64,000 nucleotides of DNA from Rhodoferax sp. OV413 (GCF_900104385.1 NZ_FNJA01000001.1:718386-782385), one strand, 5' to 3'; shown: positions 29,727-39,743, numbered from the stretch's first letter. Notes: a model not told the origin generated them from the letters alone. A program made the numbers and translations.

Positions 29727-32029
29727 GCACGCAGTGCTTGCTCGGCCCGCTGCTCCAGCCAGGCCAGCACCTGGGCCAGCGGCATCGGCCGGGCCAGCCA
29801 GTAGCCCTGCATCAGATAGCAGCCCAGCGCCCGCAGCTGCTCGAACTCCTGCTCGGTTTCTATACCTTCGGCAATCACCTCAAGACCGAGTTCGGCACCC
29901 AGCGCGATGATGACCTTGGCAATGCGGGCGTCGCCGTGGCCGAGCTGGATGACGAAGGAACGGTCGAGCTTGAGGGTGGAAAACGGCAGGCTTTGCAGCC
30001 GGTGCAGCGACGAATAGCCGGTGCCGAAGTCGTCCAGATGCAAGTGGAAACCGGCCCGCGCCAGCGCCTGCAGCTGCAGCTGGGCCAGCTCCGAGTCTTT
30101 GGCCACCGCGGTTTCGGTCAGCTCAAAATGCACGCAGGACCGCGGCAGGTCGGCCTGGTCGACCAGGGCGCACATTTCCTCGACCAGAGTGGTGCTCATC
30201 AGCTGCTTGGCCGACAGGTTGATGTTGACCACCTGGCGCGGCTCTATCTCCAGCAGCGCGGGCAAGGCTGCCACCACCTTGCGGGCGATGGCCATGCCCA
30301 GCGCCATGATCAGGCCCGACTCTTCGGCAATCGGGATGAACTTGTCGGGTGGGCAAAAGCCGCCGTCCAGCGGCCAGCGCGCCAGGGCCTCGAGCATCGG
30401 CGTGGCGCCGTTGCGCACGTCGACGATGGGCTGGAACCACACCTCCAGCTGGTCGTTCAGCAGGCATTCGCGCAGGCGCTGCTCGAGCAGCATGCGCTCT
30501 TGCACATTGCCCAGCATGGCGTCCGTGTAGTAGCTGCAGCGGCCTTTGCCGGCGCGCTTGGCGTCGTACATGGCCAGGTCGGCATTGCGCATCAGGCTGT
30601 CCTTGTCGGCCTGGCCGCCGGCAAAACTGACGCCGATGGAGCAGCTGACGGTGAGGTTCGAGCCCTGGTACTGGCGCGTCCGGGCAATCGTCTCCTGCAC
30701 CCGCTCGGCAAAATGCCGCACCCCCAGCGCGTCCGAATGGCCGACGTACAGCAGCGCGAATTCGTCGCCGCCCAGTCGCACCACCAGGTCGCTGCCACGG
30801 ATCAGCTGCTCCAGCGAACGGGCAATCGCCACCAGCAGATAGTCACCGGCCTCGTGTCCCAGCGAGTCGTTGATGAGCTTGAAGTCGTCCAGGTCGACCA
30901 GCAGCACGGCCAGGGTCAGCTCGGGCTGGCGGGTCTGCTGGGCCAGCAGGCGGTCGATTTGCTCGTACAGCAGGCGGCGGTTGCCCAGCTCGGTGAGCGC
31001 ATCGGTGCGCACGTCGCGCTCCAGCCCTTTGCGCGCGACCCCCAAGGCCGAGACCATGGTGTTCAGCGAGACCGCCAGCGCATCCAGCTCGTCTTCGCCG
31101 CGCACCGGCCACTGCCGGGTGGCCGCCAGGTCGCTGCTGCGCTGGCTGCGGGCCAGCCGGGCAAACAGGCCCAGGCGCTTGAGGATCAGCCGGTCCAGCA
31201 GCACCACCACCGCTACCGCGCCCAGCAGCGCCATCACCAGGGCGTTGGCCAGCAGCAGCAGTTTGCTGGTGGTCTTGTGCTCGCTCAGCACATGCGCCGC
31301 CTCAACCAGCAGGCGCACCGCGCTGGGGCCGCGGACATCCGTCAATGTGACGGGCGCGGGCTGGGGCAGCGCGCCTGCAATCGCCGGGCCCACCGCCCCC
31401 GGGCCGAGCAGGTGGAAGCGGCTGCCGGTGAGCTGCATCATCCGCGACAGCCGGGCCGACTGCCATTCGCGGCCCATCAGCATCCAGCCCACGATGGGCG
31501 CACCCGGCTGGCGCATGCGCACCGGGCTGAACACCACCAGCACCGGCTGGCCGTCCAGCCAAAGCTTGAAGTCGCCGCCGCTCTCGCGCTGCGCCACCGG
31601 TATGGCCATCAGCGCGGGGATGGCCTCGACCAGCATGGGATCGCTGGCCCGCAGCGGCTCGACCAGGCCGCGCCGCACGTCCACGCTGGAATGCAGCCGC
31701 CCCTCGGGGGTTAGGAAGGCGATGTAGTCGACGTCGAGGTTGTGCAGCGCGTCGACGGTGAAGGTTTGCCACAGATACTGGGCCAGAAAGCTCTGCAGAT
31801 GGGCTGCGGTGTCGTCCCAGATGCCGTAGTCGAGCACCGTGCGTTGCAGCGACGCGACTTCTTCGCGCAGGCCCAGATCCACCCGCAGGAACTGGTCGTG
31901 GGCCGCGCGCTCCTCGTAGGCTGCCAGGCTGCGGTCCATCAGTGCCGCGCTCACCATGAAGCTGGCCGCCCCTACTACAAACAGCAGCAGAGCCAGTAGC
32001 CCCAGGATCCGGGCACGCAGGCTGTTCAT
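29723..32029 (-). CDS. CHASE4-GGDEF-EAL cyclic-di-GMP protein
   Basis: 768 residues from the ATG at 32029 (MNSLRARILGLLALLLFVVG, transmembrane helix 1). A periplasmic CHASE4-like sensor (VLDYGIWDDTAAHL) is followed by a second membrane helix (LLLLANALVMALLGAVAVVV) and a HAMP-like segment. The GGDEF domain has intact LGGDEFALL and an I-site RGSD five residues before it. The EAL domain shows LEALARW, NINLSAKQL, DDFGTGYSSL and KLDRSFV. Both synthetic and degradative activities are possible; the metal-binding residues of EAL look complete. No ribosome-binding site decides the start. It ends convergently on moeA with shared stop bases. Confidence 0.93.
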
Positions 32030-32161
32030 GGGTTCATGCGGTGATCGCCGTAGAGGAAAACGAGTTGCGCCTATCGTAAGGGCAAACCCCGAAGCATGCC
32101 GCACAATTGTCGACATTGGCAGAGCCCCCGATGCGGGCCATTTTTAAAGAGGATTCAGCGC

Positions 32162-34597
32162 ATGGCAGCACGGCATAGCACCCAGGGTCAGTCGGCCATC
32201 ACCCTGCAGCGGTGGTTGTTCCTGGGGTACCTGGTGTTTGTTATCTACGGCAGCCTGGTGCCACTGGACTTCGTGACCCACCCTGTGGATGCCGCCCTGG
32301 CCGACCTGCTGGCGCTGCGCGACCTGCCGCTGGAATTTTCTTCGCGCTCCGACTGGGCGACCAACCTGGTGCTGTTCATCCCGCTGACTTTTCTGGCCAT
32401 GCAAAGCCTGGGGCTGCGCGGCCTGGGCCGCCTGCCGGCCGGGGTGCTGGTGGCGCTGGCAGCCAGCGCGCTGGCGGTGGCGATCGAGTTCACCCAGATG
32501 TTCTTTCCGCCGCGCACGCCGTCGCAGAACGACATCGTGGCCCTGAGCATCAGCGGCGCCATCGGCGTGCTGGCGCAGTGGGTGGCGGGCGGGCGGGTCC
32601 AAGCCTGGCTGACCGGCTACTGGCACTATGAGAAGCAAAGCGACAAGGTATCGCGCCTGCTCAAAGCCTATTTGTTCGTGCTGTTTGCCTTCAATGTGAT
32701 GCCGCTGGACCTGGCGATCAGCCCGGTGGAGATTTTCCACAAGTGGCGCGACGGCCACCTGATTATGGTGCCGTTTGGCGGGCTCAAGGGCTCACCGGCC
32801 GAGATGCTGTACCAGGTGCTGAGCGACATCCTGATCTGGGTGCCGGCCGGCGCGCTATGGGCCTTGCGGCCCGGCCACAGCATCTGGCGGGTGGCGCGCA
32901 AGGGCTTGCTGGCAGCAGCCACGGTAGAGTTTCTGCAGCTGTTCGTGATGTCGCGCACCACCGACATCACCTCGGTCGGCCTGGCCGCGCTGGGCTGCGC
33001 ACTGGGCGCCGTCGGCGTACTTCGCATGGCACACAAGACCACGGGGCTGTCGCATGTGGCGTCGAATACCTGGCTGGCCTGGTGGGGCGGCTGGCTGCTG
33101 GTTACGCTGGCGGTGTTCTGGCTGCCCTTTGACTTCGACACTGCGCGCCTGAGCTGGGCCGCGGTGGTCGAGGCGTTTACCCGCACGCCGCTGAACAACT
33201 ACTACTTCGAGTCCGAGTTCATGGCGCTCAACGAGGTGCTGCGCAAGATCGGCTTCTTCATCCCCGGCGGGCTGCTGCTGGCGCTGTCGGGCCTGGCGTC
33301 GCATACCGGCGGGCGCAAGCCCTCAGCGCGGCCGGTATGGGTGTTGTTTCTGTGCGCCTTGCTGGTCGAATCCGGCCAGTTGCTGCTGCCAGAACGGGTG
33401 GCCGACCTGACGGACTTCTTATTGGAGTCGCTCGGCGGCCTGCTAGGGTACAAAATAGCCTACTGGATCGGTCAACCTCGCATACACCCAACGCCCATGA
33501 CCTCTACACCACCCTCCCATACCGCGCCCGCCGCGCTGGCGCCGCACAGTGCATCCACCCCGCTGGACAGCGGGCACATGGCGCTGTACGCCGTGCCCAA
33601 GCCGCCCATAGGCTACAAGACGCATCTGCTGTGGTGGGCCTTGACCGCGGTGCTGCTGGGCGTGCTGCTGAACCTGCCGTTCATCCCCTACAACCTGCGC
33701 GAACTGGTGGAGCCCGGCGCCTGGGGCCTGGTGTCGGTGGCCGGTCTGGCGCTGATCCTGCACTGGATCGCCAATGCCCCGTTCCTGCTGCTGCCAGCCC
33801 AGCGCCGCCCCTACCTGCTGGCGCTGCCGCTGACCCTGCTGGGCCACGGCCTGGTCACCTGGGTGCTGCTGCGCATTTCTGTGCCGCTGGAGAGTATTTA
33901 TGACATCGCCGGCTCGCCGGTACTTGGCTGGCCCTGGGAATGGGAGCTGATGGGCCGCTACCTGGGCCTGCACATGGCGGTGATGCTGCAGGTGCTGGGC
34001 GCGGTGCTGCTGGTGCGCACGCTGCAGCGCACCAACACCTTGTCCGACGTGGTGTACTGGCTGATGGTCAGCCTGATACTGGCCTGGCCGCTGTACACGC
34101 TGAACGTCACCTGGGCCGATACCGACAACCTGGTCGAACTGATGGGCGACCACGCCAGCTTCAGCGCGGCCTCGGCCATGGCCGCCGGCCTGCTGATGGC
34201 CTGCCTGGCGGGCACGGCGCTGTCGGCCGCGGCAGTGCGCGGCTGCCCCAAGCGCTGGCGCCTGCTGGGCGTATCAGTGTTTGCGGCCGGTACGGCCACC
34301 CTGCTGTTCTGGGCCGGTGCTGAGCACCTGATCGTCAAGTACGGGCAGGCGTTCTCGGCCTTCCAGTTCTTGCTGAGCAGCGACCGCGGCAACTACGCCC
34401 ATGGCCTGAACCTGGCGCTGCGCTATGCGCTGGCCTTCGCCGGCGTGACCGGCGGGCTGGCCCTGCTGCAGTGGATGGGCTGGCGCGACTGGCTGCGCCA
34501 GGAGCTGGCCCGCGCCATGGCCCGGCGGGCCAAGCACAGCAGTGCCACCCGGCCGATGCCGCTGCAAGCCAGGGATTCAAGCCAAATCGGCCTCTAG
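32162..34597 (+). CDS. Multi-pass membrane protein with three VanZ-like units
   Basis: 811 residues; AGAGGA lies about ten bases before the ATG. Three successive VanZ-like units can be seen at about 26-136, 172-285 and 314-432. Each has a P-x-D/F opening (VPLDF, MPLDL, LPFDF), a helix with a central Pro-Gly/Leu (NLVLFIPLTF, DILIWVPAGA, KIGFFIPGGL) and an E-x2-Q ... R ... repeat-closing block (EFTQMFFPPR, EFLQLFVMSR, ESGQLLLPER). A second part (about 515-800) has at least six more helices of no recognised family. VanZ proteins are linked to teicoplanin tolerance and to lipid or envelope functions; no role is assigned here. The last codons and stop codon lie in a palindromic element. Confidence 0.8.
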   Translation: MAARHSTQGQSAITLQRWLFLGYLVFVIYGSLVPLDFVTHPVDAALADLLALRDLPLEFSSRSDWATNLVLFIPLTFLAMQSLGLRGLGRLPAGVLVALAASALAVAIEFTQMFFPPRTPSQNDIVALSISGAIGVLAQWVAGGRVQAWLTGYWHYEKQSDKVSRLLKAYLFVLFAFNVMPLDLAISPVEIFHKWRDGHLIMVPFGGLKGSPAEMLYQVLSDILIWVPAGALWALRPGHSIWRVARKGLLAAATVEFLQLFVMSRTTDITSVGLAALGCALGAVGVLRMAHKTTGLSHVASNTWLAWWGGWLLVTLAVFWLPFDFDTARLSWAAVVEAFTRTPLNNYYFESEFMALNEVLRKIGFFIPGGLLLALSGLASHTGGRKPSARPVWVLFLCALLVESGQLLLPERVADLTDFLLESLGGLLGYKIAYWIGQPRIHPTPMTSTPPSHTAPAALAPHSASTPLDSGHMALYAVPKPPIGYKTHLLWWALTAVLLGVLLNLPFIPYNLRELVEPGAWGLVSVAGLALILHWIANAPFLLLPAQRRPYLLALPLTLLGHGLVTWVLLRISVPLESIYDIAGSPVLGWPWEWELMGRYLGLHMAVMLQVLGAVLLVRTLQRTNTLSDVVYWLMVSLILAWPLYTLNVTWADTDNLVELMGDHASFSAASAMAAGLLMACLAGTALSAAAVRGCPKRWRLLGVSVFAAGTATLLFWAGAEHLIVKYGQAFSAFQFLLSSDRGNYAHGLNLALRYALAFAGVTGGLALLQWMGWRDWLRQELARAMARRAKHSSATRPMPLQARDSSQIGL

Positions 34598-34641
34598 CGC
34601 ATATAAAACTTGCGCGAGCAGCTATTTAAAACATAGCGCTC
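34585..34641 (+). repeat. Interspersed palindromic element overlapping the VanZ-like gene end
   Basis: AAATCGGCCTCTAGCGCATA, then TAAAACTTGCGCGAGCAGCT, then ATTTAAAACATAGCGCTC. The TAG inside CCTCTAGCGC is the stop codon of the preceding gene, and the element ends about 13 bases before the next ATG. Confidence 0.8.
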
Positions 34642-34653
34642 GCGGCCTATTGC

Positions 34654-35346
34654 ATGCCCCACACACCGACCACGCACACCGTGCAGCCATCCTTTTTAGT
34701 CCGCCATATCCGCACCCGGCCCCGGCTGTTTGCGTCGGCGCTGTTCGGGGCCGTGGTGGCGCTGCTGCTCTGCGGCTGGTCCGAAGTACAGACCGTGACC
34801 CGCCTGGTCATAGGCTGGAACAGCTTTGCCTGCCTGTACCTGGTGCTGGCCGTCCACATGGTGCTGCAGTCCGACCACGACCGCATGCGCAGCCGGGCCC
34901 CGCAGCAAGACGAAGGCCGCCGCACCGTGCTGGCCCTGGTGGTGCTGGCGGCGCTGGCCACGCTGGGCGCCATCCTGGCCGAGCTGTCGGTGGTCAAAGA
35001 CCTGCAGGGCGCCGAGCGCTATGCCCACATCGGCCTGGCCGGGCTGACCATCGTCACCTCCTGGGCGTTCACCCAGGTGATGTTCGCCCTGCACTACGCC
35101 CATGACTACTATTCGGCCGAAGCCCGCGGCCAGAACGCCGGCCTGCAGTTCCCCGGCACCGACAAGCCCGACTACGGTGACTTCCTGTACTTTGCCTGCA
35201 TCATCGGCACCTCAGCGCAGACGGCGGATGTGAGCTTCAGCTCGTCGGCCATGCGGCGCACCGGCTTGCTGCACTGCGTGCTGGCTTTCTTCTTCAACAC
35301 CACCCTGGTGGCGCTGACCATCAATATCGCGTCGGGGCTGCTGTGA
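34654..35346 (+). CDS. DUF1345 family membrane protein
   Basis: 230 residues, five hydrophobic segments (LFASALFGAVVALLLCGW; FACLYLVLAVHMVL; VLALVVLAALATLGAILAEL; GLTIVTSWAFTQVMFALHYA; LLHCVLAFFFNTTLVALTIN). The family block HYAHDYYS ... DYGDFLYFACIIGTSAQTAD is well conserved and marks DUF1345. Function unknown; inner membrane location is clear. The next gene's GTG overlaps its TGA, suggesting a two-gene transcript. Confidence 0.88.
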   Translation: MPHTPTTHTVQPSFLVRHIRTRPRLFASALFGAVVALLLCGWSEVQTVTRLVIGWNSFACLYLVLAVHMVLQSDHDRMRSRAPQQDEGRRTVLALVVLAALATLGAILAELSVVKDLQGAERYAHIGLAGLTIVTSWAFTQVMFALHYAHDYYSAEARGQNAGLQFPGTDKPDYGDFLYFACIIGTSAQTADVSFSSSAMRRTGLLHCVLAFFFNTTLVALTINIASGLL

Positions 35347-36458
35347 ACCCGCCCGTGCTGCTGGACAGCCTGGCTACCCGCAGCGGCCTGCGCTGGGGTG
35401 TGGCCACCCTGCATGCGCCCGCCCGGCTGAACGCGCTGTCCCTGCCCATGCTGCAGGCGCTGGCGCCGCAGCTGGCCGCCTGGGCTGCCGACCCGGCCAT
35501 CGCCGGGGTGCTGCTGCAGGCCAGCGGCGACAAGGCCTTTTGCGCCGGTGGCGATATCCGCGGCATGTACCACAGCATGCAGGCCAGCGGCACTGGGCCG
35601 AACCTGGAGGCACAGGCCTTCTTCGCCACCCAGTACCGGCTGGACCACGCTATCCACAGCTACCCCAAGCCCGTGCTCTGCTGGGGCCACGGCATCGCCA
35701 TGGGCGGCGGCCTGGGGCTGATGGCTGGCGCATCGCATCGGGTCGTCACCCCGGCCAGCCGCCTGGCCATGCCGGAGATCAGTATCGGCCTGTACCCGGA
35801 CGTAGGCGGCAGCTGGTTTCTGCGCCGCATGCCGGGCCGGGTCGGCCTGTTCCTGGCGCTGACGGGCGCCACACTGAACCCGGCCGACGCGCTGTTCTGC
35901 GGCCTGGCGGACTACGGCATAGAGCACGCGCACAAACCCACCGTGCTGGCACAGCTGGTGGATACCGATTGGACCAGCGATGCCCAGCAGAACCGCGCCA
36001 CGCTGTCGCACCTGCTGGCCACGCACAGCTGCAGCCTGCCGGCGTCGCCAGTACGCGCGCATTTCGACCAGATCCAGCAGCTGATGGCCGGCGACGAACT
36101 CATGGACATGGATGCCAGGCTGCGTGCACTGCTCACACTGAATAGCGGCGATGCCTGGCTGTACAGCGCCGCCGCCAGCTACGCCCAGGGCTCGCCCACC
36201 AGCGCCGCGCTGGCGTTTGCGCTCTGGCAGCGCGTGCCGCGCATGTCGCTGGCCGAGGTGCTGCGGCTGGAATACCAGGTTTCGCTGGGCTGCTGCGCAC
36301 ACCCCGACTTTGCCGAAGGCGTGCGCGCACTGCTGATCGACAAGGACCGCCAGCCGCGCTGGTCGCCGGGCCGGCTCGCCGATGTCAGCCCGGAGTGGAT
36401 AGCAGAGCACTTCCAGCCCCGCCACACCGGCCCACACCCGCTGGCCGACCTGGCCTAG
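35343..36458 (+). CDS. Enoyl-CoA hydratase/isomerase family protein (3-hydroxyisobutyryl-CoA hydrolase type)
   Basis: 371 residues from a GTG overlapping the previous stop codon. Crotonase fold: the acyl-CoA oxyanion loop FCAGGDIRGMY at about 66-76, then CWGHGIAMGGGLGLMAGASH and MPEISIGLYPDVGGSWFLRR (catalytic Glu in PEISIGL). The long carboxyl part (LRLEYQVSLGCCAHPDFAEGVRALLIDKDRQPRW) is typical of the HIBYL-CoA hydrolase subgroup, which acts in valine breakdown and yields precursors of propionyl-CoA. A broader acyl-CoA hydratase is the alternative. Its stop shares CTAG with the convergent dioxygenase gene. Confidence 0.85.
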   Translation: MNPPVLLDSLATRSGLRWGVATLHAPARLNALSLPMLQALAPQLAAWAADPAIAGVLLQASGDKAFCAGGDIRGMYHSMQASGTGPNLEAQAFFATQYRLDHAIHSYPKPVLCWGHGIAMGGGLGLMAGASHRVVTPASRLAMPEISIGLYPDVGGSWFLRRMPGRVGLFLALTGATLNPADALFCGLADYGIEHAHKPTVLAQLVDTDWTSDAQQNRATLSHLLATHSCSLPASPVRAHFDQIQQLMAGDELMDMDARLRALLTLNSGDAWLYSAAASYAQGSPTSAALAFALWQRVPRMSLAEVLRLEYQVSLGCCAHPDFAEGVRALLIDKDRQPRWSPGRLADVSPEWIAEHFQPRHTGPHPLADLA

Positions 36459-37366
36459 CCCCAGACCACCGAACGCATCGAGATGGATGCCGACTGGAAG
36501 TTGGTGTTGAAGAAGCGCGGCGCCTCGCTGGCGTCCACCGCACCCGCCGCATACAGCAGCGGCAGGTAATGGTCGTGGGTGGGATGGGCCATCTGGGCGA
36601 CACGGCCCAGCGACTGGAAGCCGGCCAAGGCGGCCAGATCGCCCTTTTGCAGGTAGCCCCCAATGGTTTGGTCGAACTCCAGCGCCCAGTCGTAGGCCTG
36701 GTCGGCCGCCGCCTGGCGCTGGGTGGCACGCAGGTTGTGCACGATATTGCCGCTGCCGACGATCAGCACGCCGCGTTGGCGCAAGGCTTTGAGCTGCTGG
36801 CCCAGCTGGTAGTGCTCTAGCGGCGGCCGGCCGTAGTCCATGCTGAGCTGCAGCACCGGGATCTCGGCCTGCGGGAACATCGGCTTGAGCACCGACCAGG
36901 TACCGTGGTCAAAACCCCATTCCTCCTTGTCCAAGCCAACCGCCATGGGCGCAGGCGGGCGCAAGCCGGCGGCGATCTGCTGGGCCAATTGGGGCGCGCC
37001 GGGCGCTGGGTACTGCTGGTCAAACAGTGCCTGGGGGAAGCCGCCAAAGTCGTGGATGGTCTTGGGCTGGGCCATGCCGGTGAGCCACCAGCCGCGCGTC
37101 AGCCAGTGGGCAGAGATGCACAGGATGAGCTGAGGCCGCGGCAAAGTCTTGCCGAATTCCTGGCCCAGCGCCTGCCAGCTGCGGCGGTAGGTGTTGTCGT
37201 CGATGGCGTTCATCGGGCTGCCGTGGCCCAGAAACAGTACCGGCATGCGCGGCGACGGCTGCAGTGCCGCCAGCAGGCTGCGGGCGTCGGCTTCGGGCGA
37301 CAAATTCACCAGGGTTCCCACTGCGGCGGCTGTTCCGCCCAGGGTTAAAAGGGTTCTACGTTGCAT
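36455..37366 (-). CDS. 4,5-DOPA dioxygenase-type extradiol dioxygenase (YgiD family), exported
   Basis: 303 residues from the ATG at 37366. It has a twin-Arg-like leader (MQRRTLLTLGGTAAAVGTLV) not present in E. coli YgiD. The LigB-type metal site residues are in FLGHGSPMNAI (about 45-55), ISAHWLTRG and HPTHDHYLPL; the IHDFGGFPQALFDQQYPAPG block is diagnostic. It opens catechol-like rings or acts on quinone-related compounds in vivo. Export through Tat is inferred from the leader alone. It is divergent from phaZ across 191 bases. Confidence 0.88.
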   Translation of the reverse strand: MQRRTLLTLGGTAAAVGTLVNLSPEADARSLLAALQPSPRMPVLFLGHGSPMNAIDDNTYRRSWQALGQEFGKTLPRPQLILCISAHWLTRGWWLTGMAQPKTIHDFGGFPQALFDQQYPAPGAPQLAQQIAAGLRPPAPMAVGLDKEEWGFDHGTWSVLKPMFPQAEIPVLQLSMDYGRPPLEHYQLGQQLKALRQRGVLIVGSGNIVHNLRATQRQAAADQAYDWALEFDQTIGGYLQKGDLAALAGFQSLGRVAQMAHPTHDHYLPLLYAAGAVDASEAPRFFNTNFQSASISMRSVVWG

Positions 37367-37497
37367 GCCGTGGCAGATTCCATAAAAACGCCAAAAGTTT
37401 CTACATTGGTGCGGATTTCGAACAATATGCCAAAATTCTGTGCGAAGGGGCACAGACTGAGCGCCCTATTACGGCGCATATTGGTGTTTCCTCTCCA

Positions 37498-37557
37498 TTT
37501 AATTGCCGTCTACAACTGCTATATTGCACTGCAACATTTCCCCACGTTTAGGTCGCC
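37498..37557 (+). promoter_or_regulatory. phaZ upstream region with the 13-base motif shared with phaP
   Basis: TGCACTGCAACAT (37525-37537) is identical to 2096-2108 upstream of the phasin gene and lies 20 bases before the phaZ ATG. A weak promoter TTTAAT-N16-TATATT overlaps it (37498-37525). In both genes the motif sits at or just after the -10, the position of a repressor site. PhaR binding is inference. No strong Shine-Dalgarno sequence is visible before the ATG. Confidence 0.55.
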
Positions 37558-39072
37558 ATGCTTTACCAAATCTACGAAACCCAACGCTCGCTGATGGAGC
37601 CTTTTGCGGATTTTGCGCAAGCTGCCGCCAAGCTCTACGGCAGTTCCCAGTCTCCGTTCGGCAAGAACACCTTGTCGCAGCGCCTATCGGCTGGCTACGA
37701 CCTGCTGTACCGCCTGGGCAAAGACTACGAAAAGCCGACCTTTGGCCTGCAAACCATCAACGCCGACGGCGTCGATATTGCGATCCAGGAACGTGTGGAG
37801 ATTGACAAGCCCTTCTGCGAGCTGCGCCGCTTCAAGCGCTTCACCGACGACGTGAACACGCTGACCAAGCTCAAAGGCCAGCCCGCGGTGTTGATCGTTG
37901 CGCCCTTGTCTGGCCACTACGCCACGCTGCTGCGCGACACGGTGAAAACCATGCTGAAAGACCACAAGGTTTACATCACCGACTGGAAGAATGCCCGCCT
38001 GGTCCCATTGAGCGAAGGCGAATTCCACCTCGACGACTATGTGAACTACGTGCAGGAATTCATCCGCCACCTGCAAGGCATCTATGGCAACTGCCATGTG
38101 ATGAGCGTTTGCCAGCCTACGGTGCCGGTGCTGGCCGCCGTCTCGCTGATGGCCTCGCGCGGCGACCTCACGCCCCTGAGCATGACCATGATGGGCGGCC
38201 CTATCGATGCGCGCAAATCGCCCACCGCGGTGAACAACCTGGCGATGAACAAGAGCTACGAGTGGTTCGAGAACAATGTGATCTACAAGGTGCCAGCCAG
38301 CTTCCCCGGCGCCGGCCGCAAGGTGTACCCCGGCTTTCTGCAGCACACCGGCTTCGTGGCCATGAACCCGAACCACCACGCCAAGAGCCACTTTGACTAC
38401 TTCAAGGATCTGGTCAAGGGCGACGACGTGAGCGCCGAAGTGCACCGCAAGTTCTACGACGAGTACAACGCCGTGCTCGACATGGACGCGCACTACTACC
38501 TGGAAACCATCGCCACCGTGTTCCAGGACTTCAAGCTGGTCAACGGCACCTGGAATGTGCGCGGCACCAACGGCAAGATCGAGCTGGTCAAGCCTCAGGA
38601 CATCACCACCACCGCACTGCTGACGGTGGAAGGCGAGCTGGACGACATCTCCGGTTCGGGCCAGACCCGCGCGGCGCACGACCTGTGCAGCGGCATCGTG
38701 GCCAAGGAACAGCACCACATGGAAGTGCCGGGCGCAGGCCATTACGGCATCTTCAGCGGCCGGCGCTGGCGCGATCTGGTGTACCCGCACGTCAAGGCCT
38801 TCATCCACGCGCACAACACCGTGGCGGCAGCACCCAAGGCCGAGGCGACCACTCCCGCCCCCGTGGCAACCGCCCCGGTAGCGGCCAAACCCAAAGAAGC
38901 GCCTGTAGCGGCCGCCAAACCCAAAGCCGTGCGCGCCAAGCCCAAGGCTGTGGCGGTTAAACCGGCTGTGGTGGCGGTTGCTGCGCCCACCGCCCCGGCA
39001 GTCAAGCTGACGGCAGTTGCCAGCCCCGCGCCCAAAGCCGTGGCCGCAAAGCCCGTCGTACGCAAGGCCTGA
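37558..39072 (+). CDS. phaZ: Intracellular PHB depolymerase with a histone-like Lys/Ala/Pro tail
   Basis: 504 residues; PhaZa1-type enzymes are about 420. The catalytic domain is of the intracellular class: active-site Cys185 in [17 protein letters not shown] replaces the serine of extracellular enzymes, with [18 protein letters not shown] and [15 protein letters not shown] (catalytic His) downstream. It mobilises native PHB granules. The last 84 residues (from about 421) are a low-complexity tail of AKPKA/APVA repeats, like the DNA-binding tails of PhaF or histone H1. Such a tail could bind DNA or granule partners; this is inference. The upstream motif links it to phaP control. Confidence 0.93.
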   Translation: MLYQIYETQRSLMEPFADFAQAAAKLYGSSQSPFGKNTLSQRLSAGYDLLYRLGKDYEKPTFGLQTINADGVDIAIQERVEIDKPFCELRRFKRFTDDVNTLTKLKGQPAVLIVAPLSGHYATLLRDTVKTMLKDHKVYITDWKNARLVPLSEGEFHLDDYVNYVQEFIRHLQGIYGNCHVMSVCQPTVPVLAAVSLMASRGDLTPLSMTMMGGPIDARKSPTAVNNLAMNKSYEWFENNVIYKVPASFPGAGRKVYPGFLQHTGFVAMNPNHHAKSHFDYFKDLVKGDDVSAEVHRKFYDEYNAVLDMDAHYYLETIATVFQDFKLVNGTWNVRGTNGKIELVKPQDITTTALLTVEGELDDISGSGQTRAAHDLCSGIVAKEQHHMEVPGAGHYGIFSGRRWRDLVYPHVKAFIHAHNTVAAAPKAEATTPAPVATAPVAAKPKEAPVAAAKPKAVRAKPKAVAVKPAVVAVAAPTAPAVKLTAVASPAPKAVAAKPVVRKA

Positions 39073-39091
39073 TACCGGGCTAGAGCGCAAC

Positions 39092-39742
39092 TTGCTGTCC
39101 GTTCAAAGCCTGGCCGAGCGCATCAACGCGGCACTGCCGCAAACCCAGTGCACGCGCTGCGGCTACCCGGATTGCGCGGCCTATGCCGAAGCCATCGCCA
39201 GCGCTGCGGCACCGATCAACCAGTGCCCGCCCGGCGGCGCCGAGGGCATACAGCGGCTGGCGCAGATCACCGGCCGGCCCGCGCTGCCGCTGAGCGCCGA
39301 GCACGGTGTTGAAGCCCCGCGCATGCTGGCGATGATCGACGAAGCCTGGTGCATAGGCTGCACGCTGTGCATCGCCGCCTGCCCGACCGATGCCATCCTG
39401 GGCAGCAACAAGCGCATGCACACCGTCATCAGCGCGCACTGCACCGGCTGCGAGTTGTGCATTCCGGTGTGTCCGGTGGATTGCATCCAGCTGGAAAACG
39501 CCAGCGGTCCATTGACCGGCTGGAGCGCCTGGTCAGATGCGCAAGCCGACAAAGCCCGCGAACGCTATGAATTTCATAGCTTGCGGCGCAATGCGGACGA
39601 GCGCCAGGGGCTTAAAAAGCTGGAAGAATTGGATGACGCCGAAAACGGCGTCGCGGACAACCCGGCACCCGACGCCAAGAAAGCCTTGATCGCCGCCGCC
39701 CTGGCCCGCTCGCGCGCGCAGCGTGCCGCCAAGCCGTCCTGA
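39092..39742 (+). CDS. rsxB: RnfB/RsxB-like ferredoxin, soluble form
   Basis: About 216 residues. The start is uncertain: no ATG fits between the phaZ stop and the first conserved residues, so a TTG at 39092 is used; an in-frame ATG at 39017 lies inside phaZ. The amino domain has the RnfB Fe-S pattern C-x2-C-x4-C-x16-C (CTRCGYPDC ... QCPPGG). Two 4Fe-4S motifs follow: [12 protein letters not shown] and [12 protein letters not shown]. The membrane helix of true RnfB is missing and no other rnf genes are present, so it is a free electron carrier, as in many betaproteobacteria. A segment near residue 160 ([20 protein letters not shown]) looks like a repeat insertion. Confidence 0.85.
   Translation: MLSVQSLAERINAALPQTQCTRCGYPDCAAYAEAIASAAAPINQCPPGGAEGIQRLAQITGRPALPLSAEHGVEAPRMLAMIDEAWCIGCTLCIAACPTDAILGSNKRMHTVISAHCTGCELCIPVCPVDCIQLENASGPLTGWSAWSDAQADKARERYEFHSLRRNADERQGLKKLEELDDAENGVADNPAPDAKKALIAAALARSRAQRAAKPS
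39566..39619 (-). repeat. Probable palindromic element copy inside rsxB
   Basis: TATGAATTTCATAGCTTGC, GGCGCAATGCGGACGAGCGC, CAGGGGCTTAAAAAG resembles the element in the opposite orientation to the moeA copy. It encodes [19 protein letters not shown] after the second Fe-S motif, in a region of no conserved structure. Similarity is weaker than for the moeA/pccA pair. Confidence 0.4.
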
Positions 39743-39743
39743 G

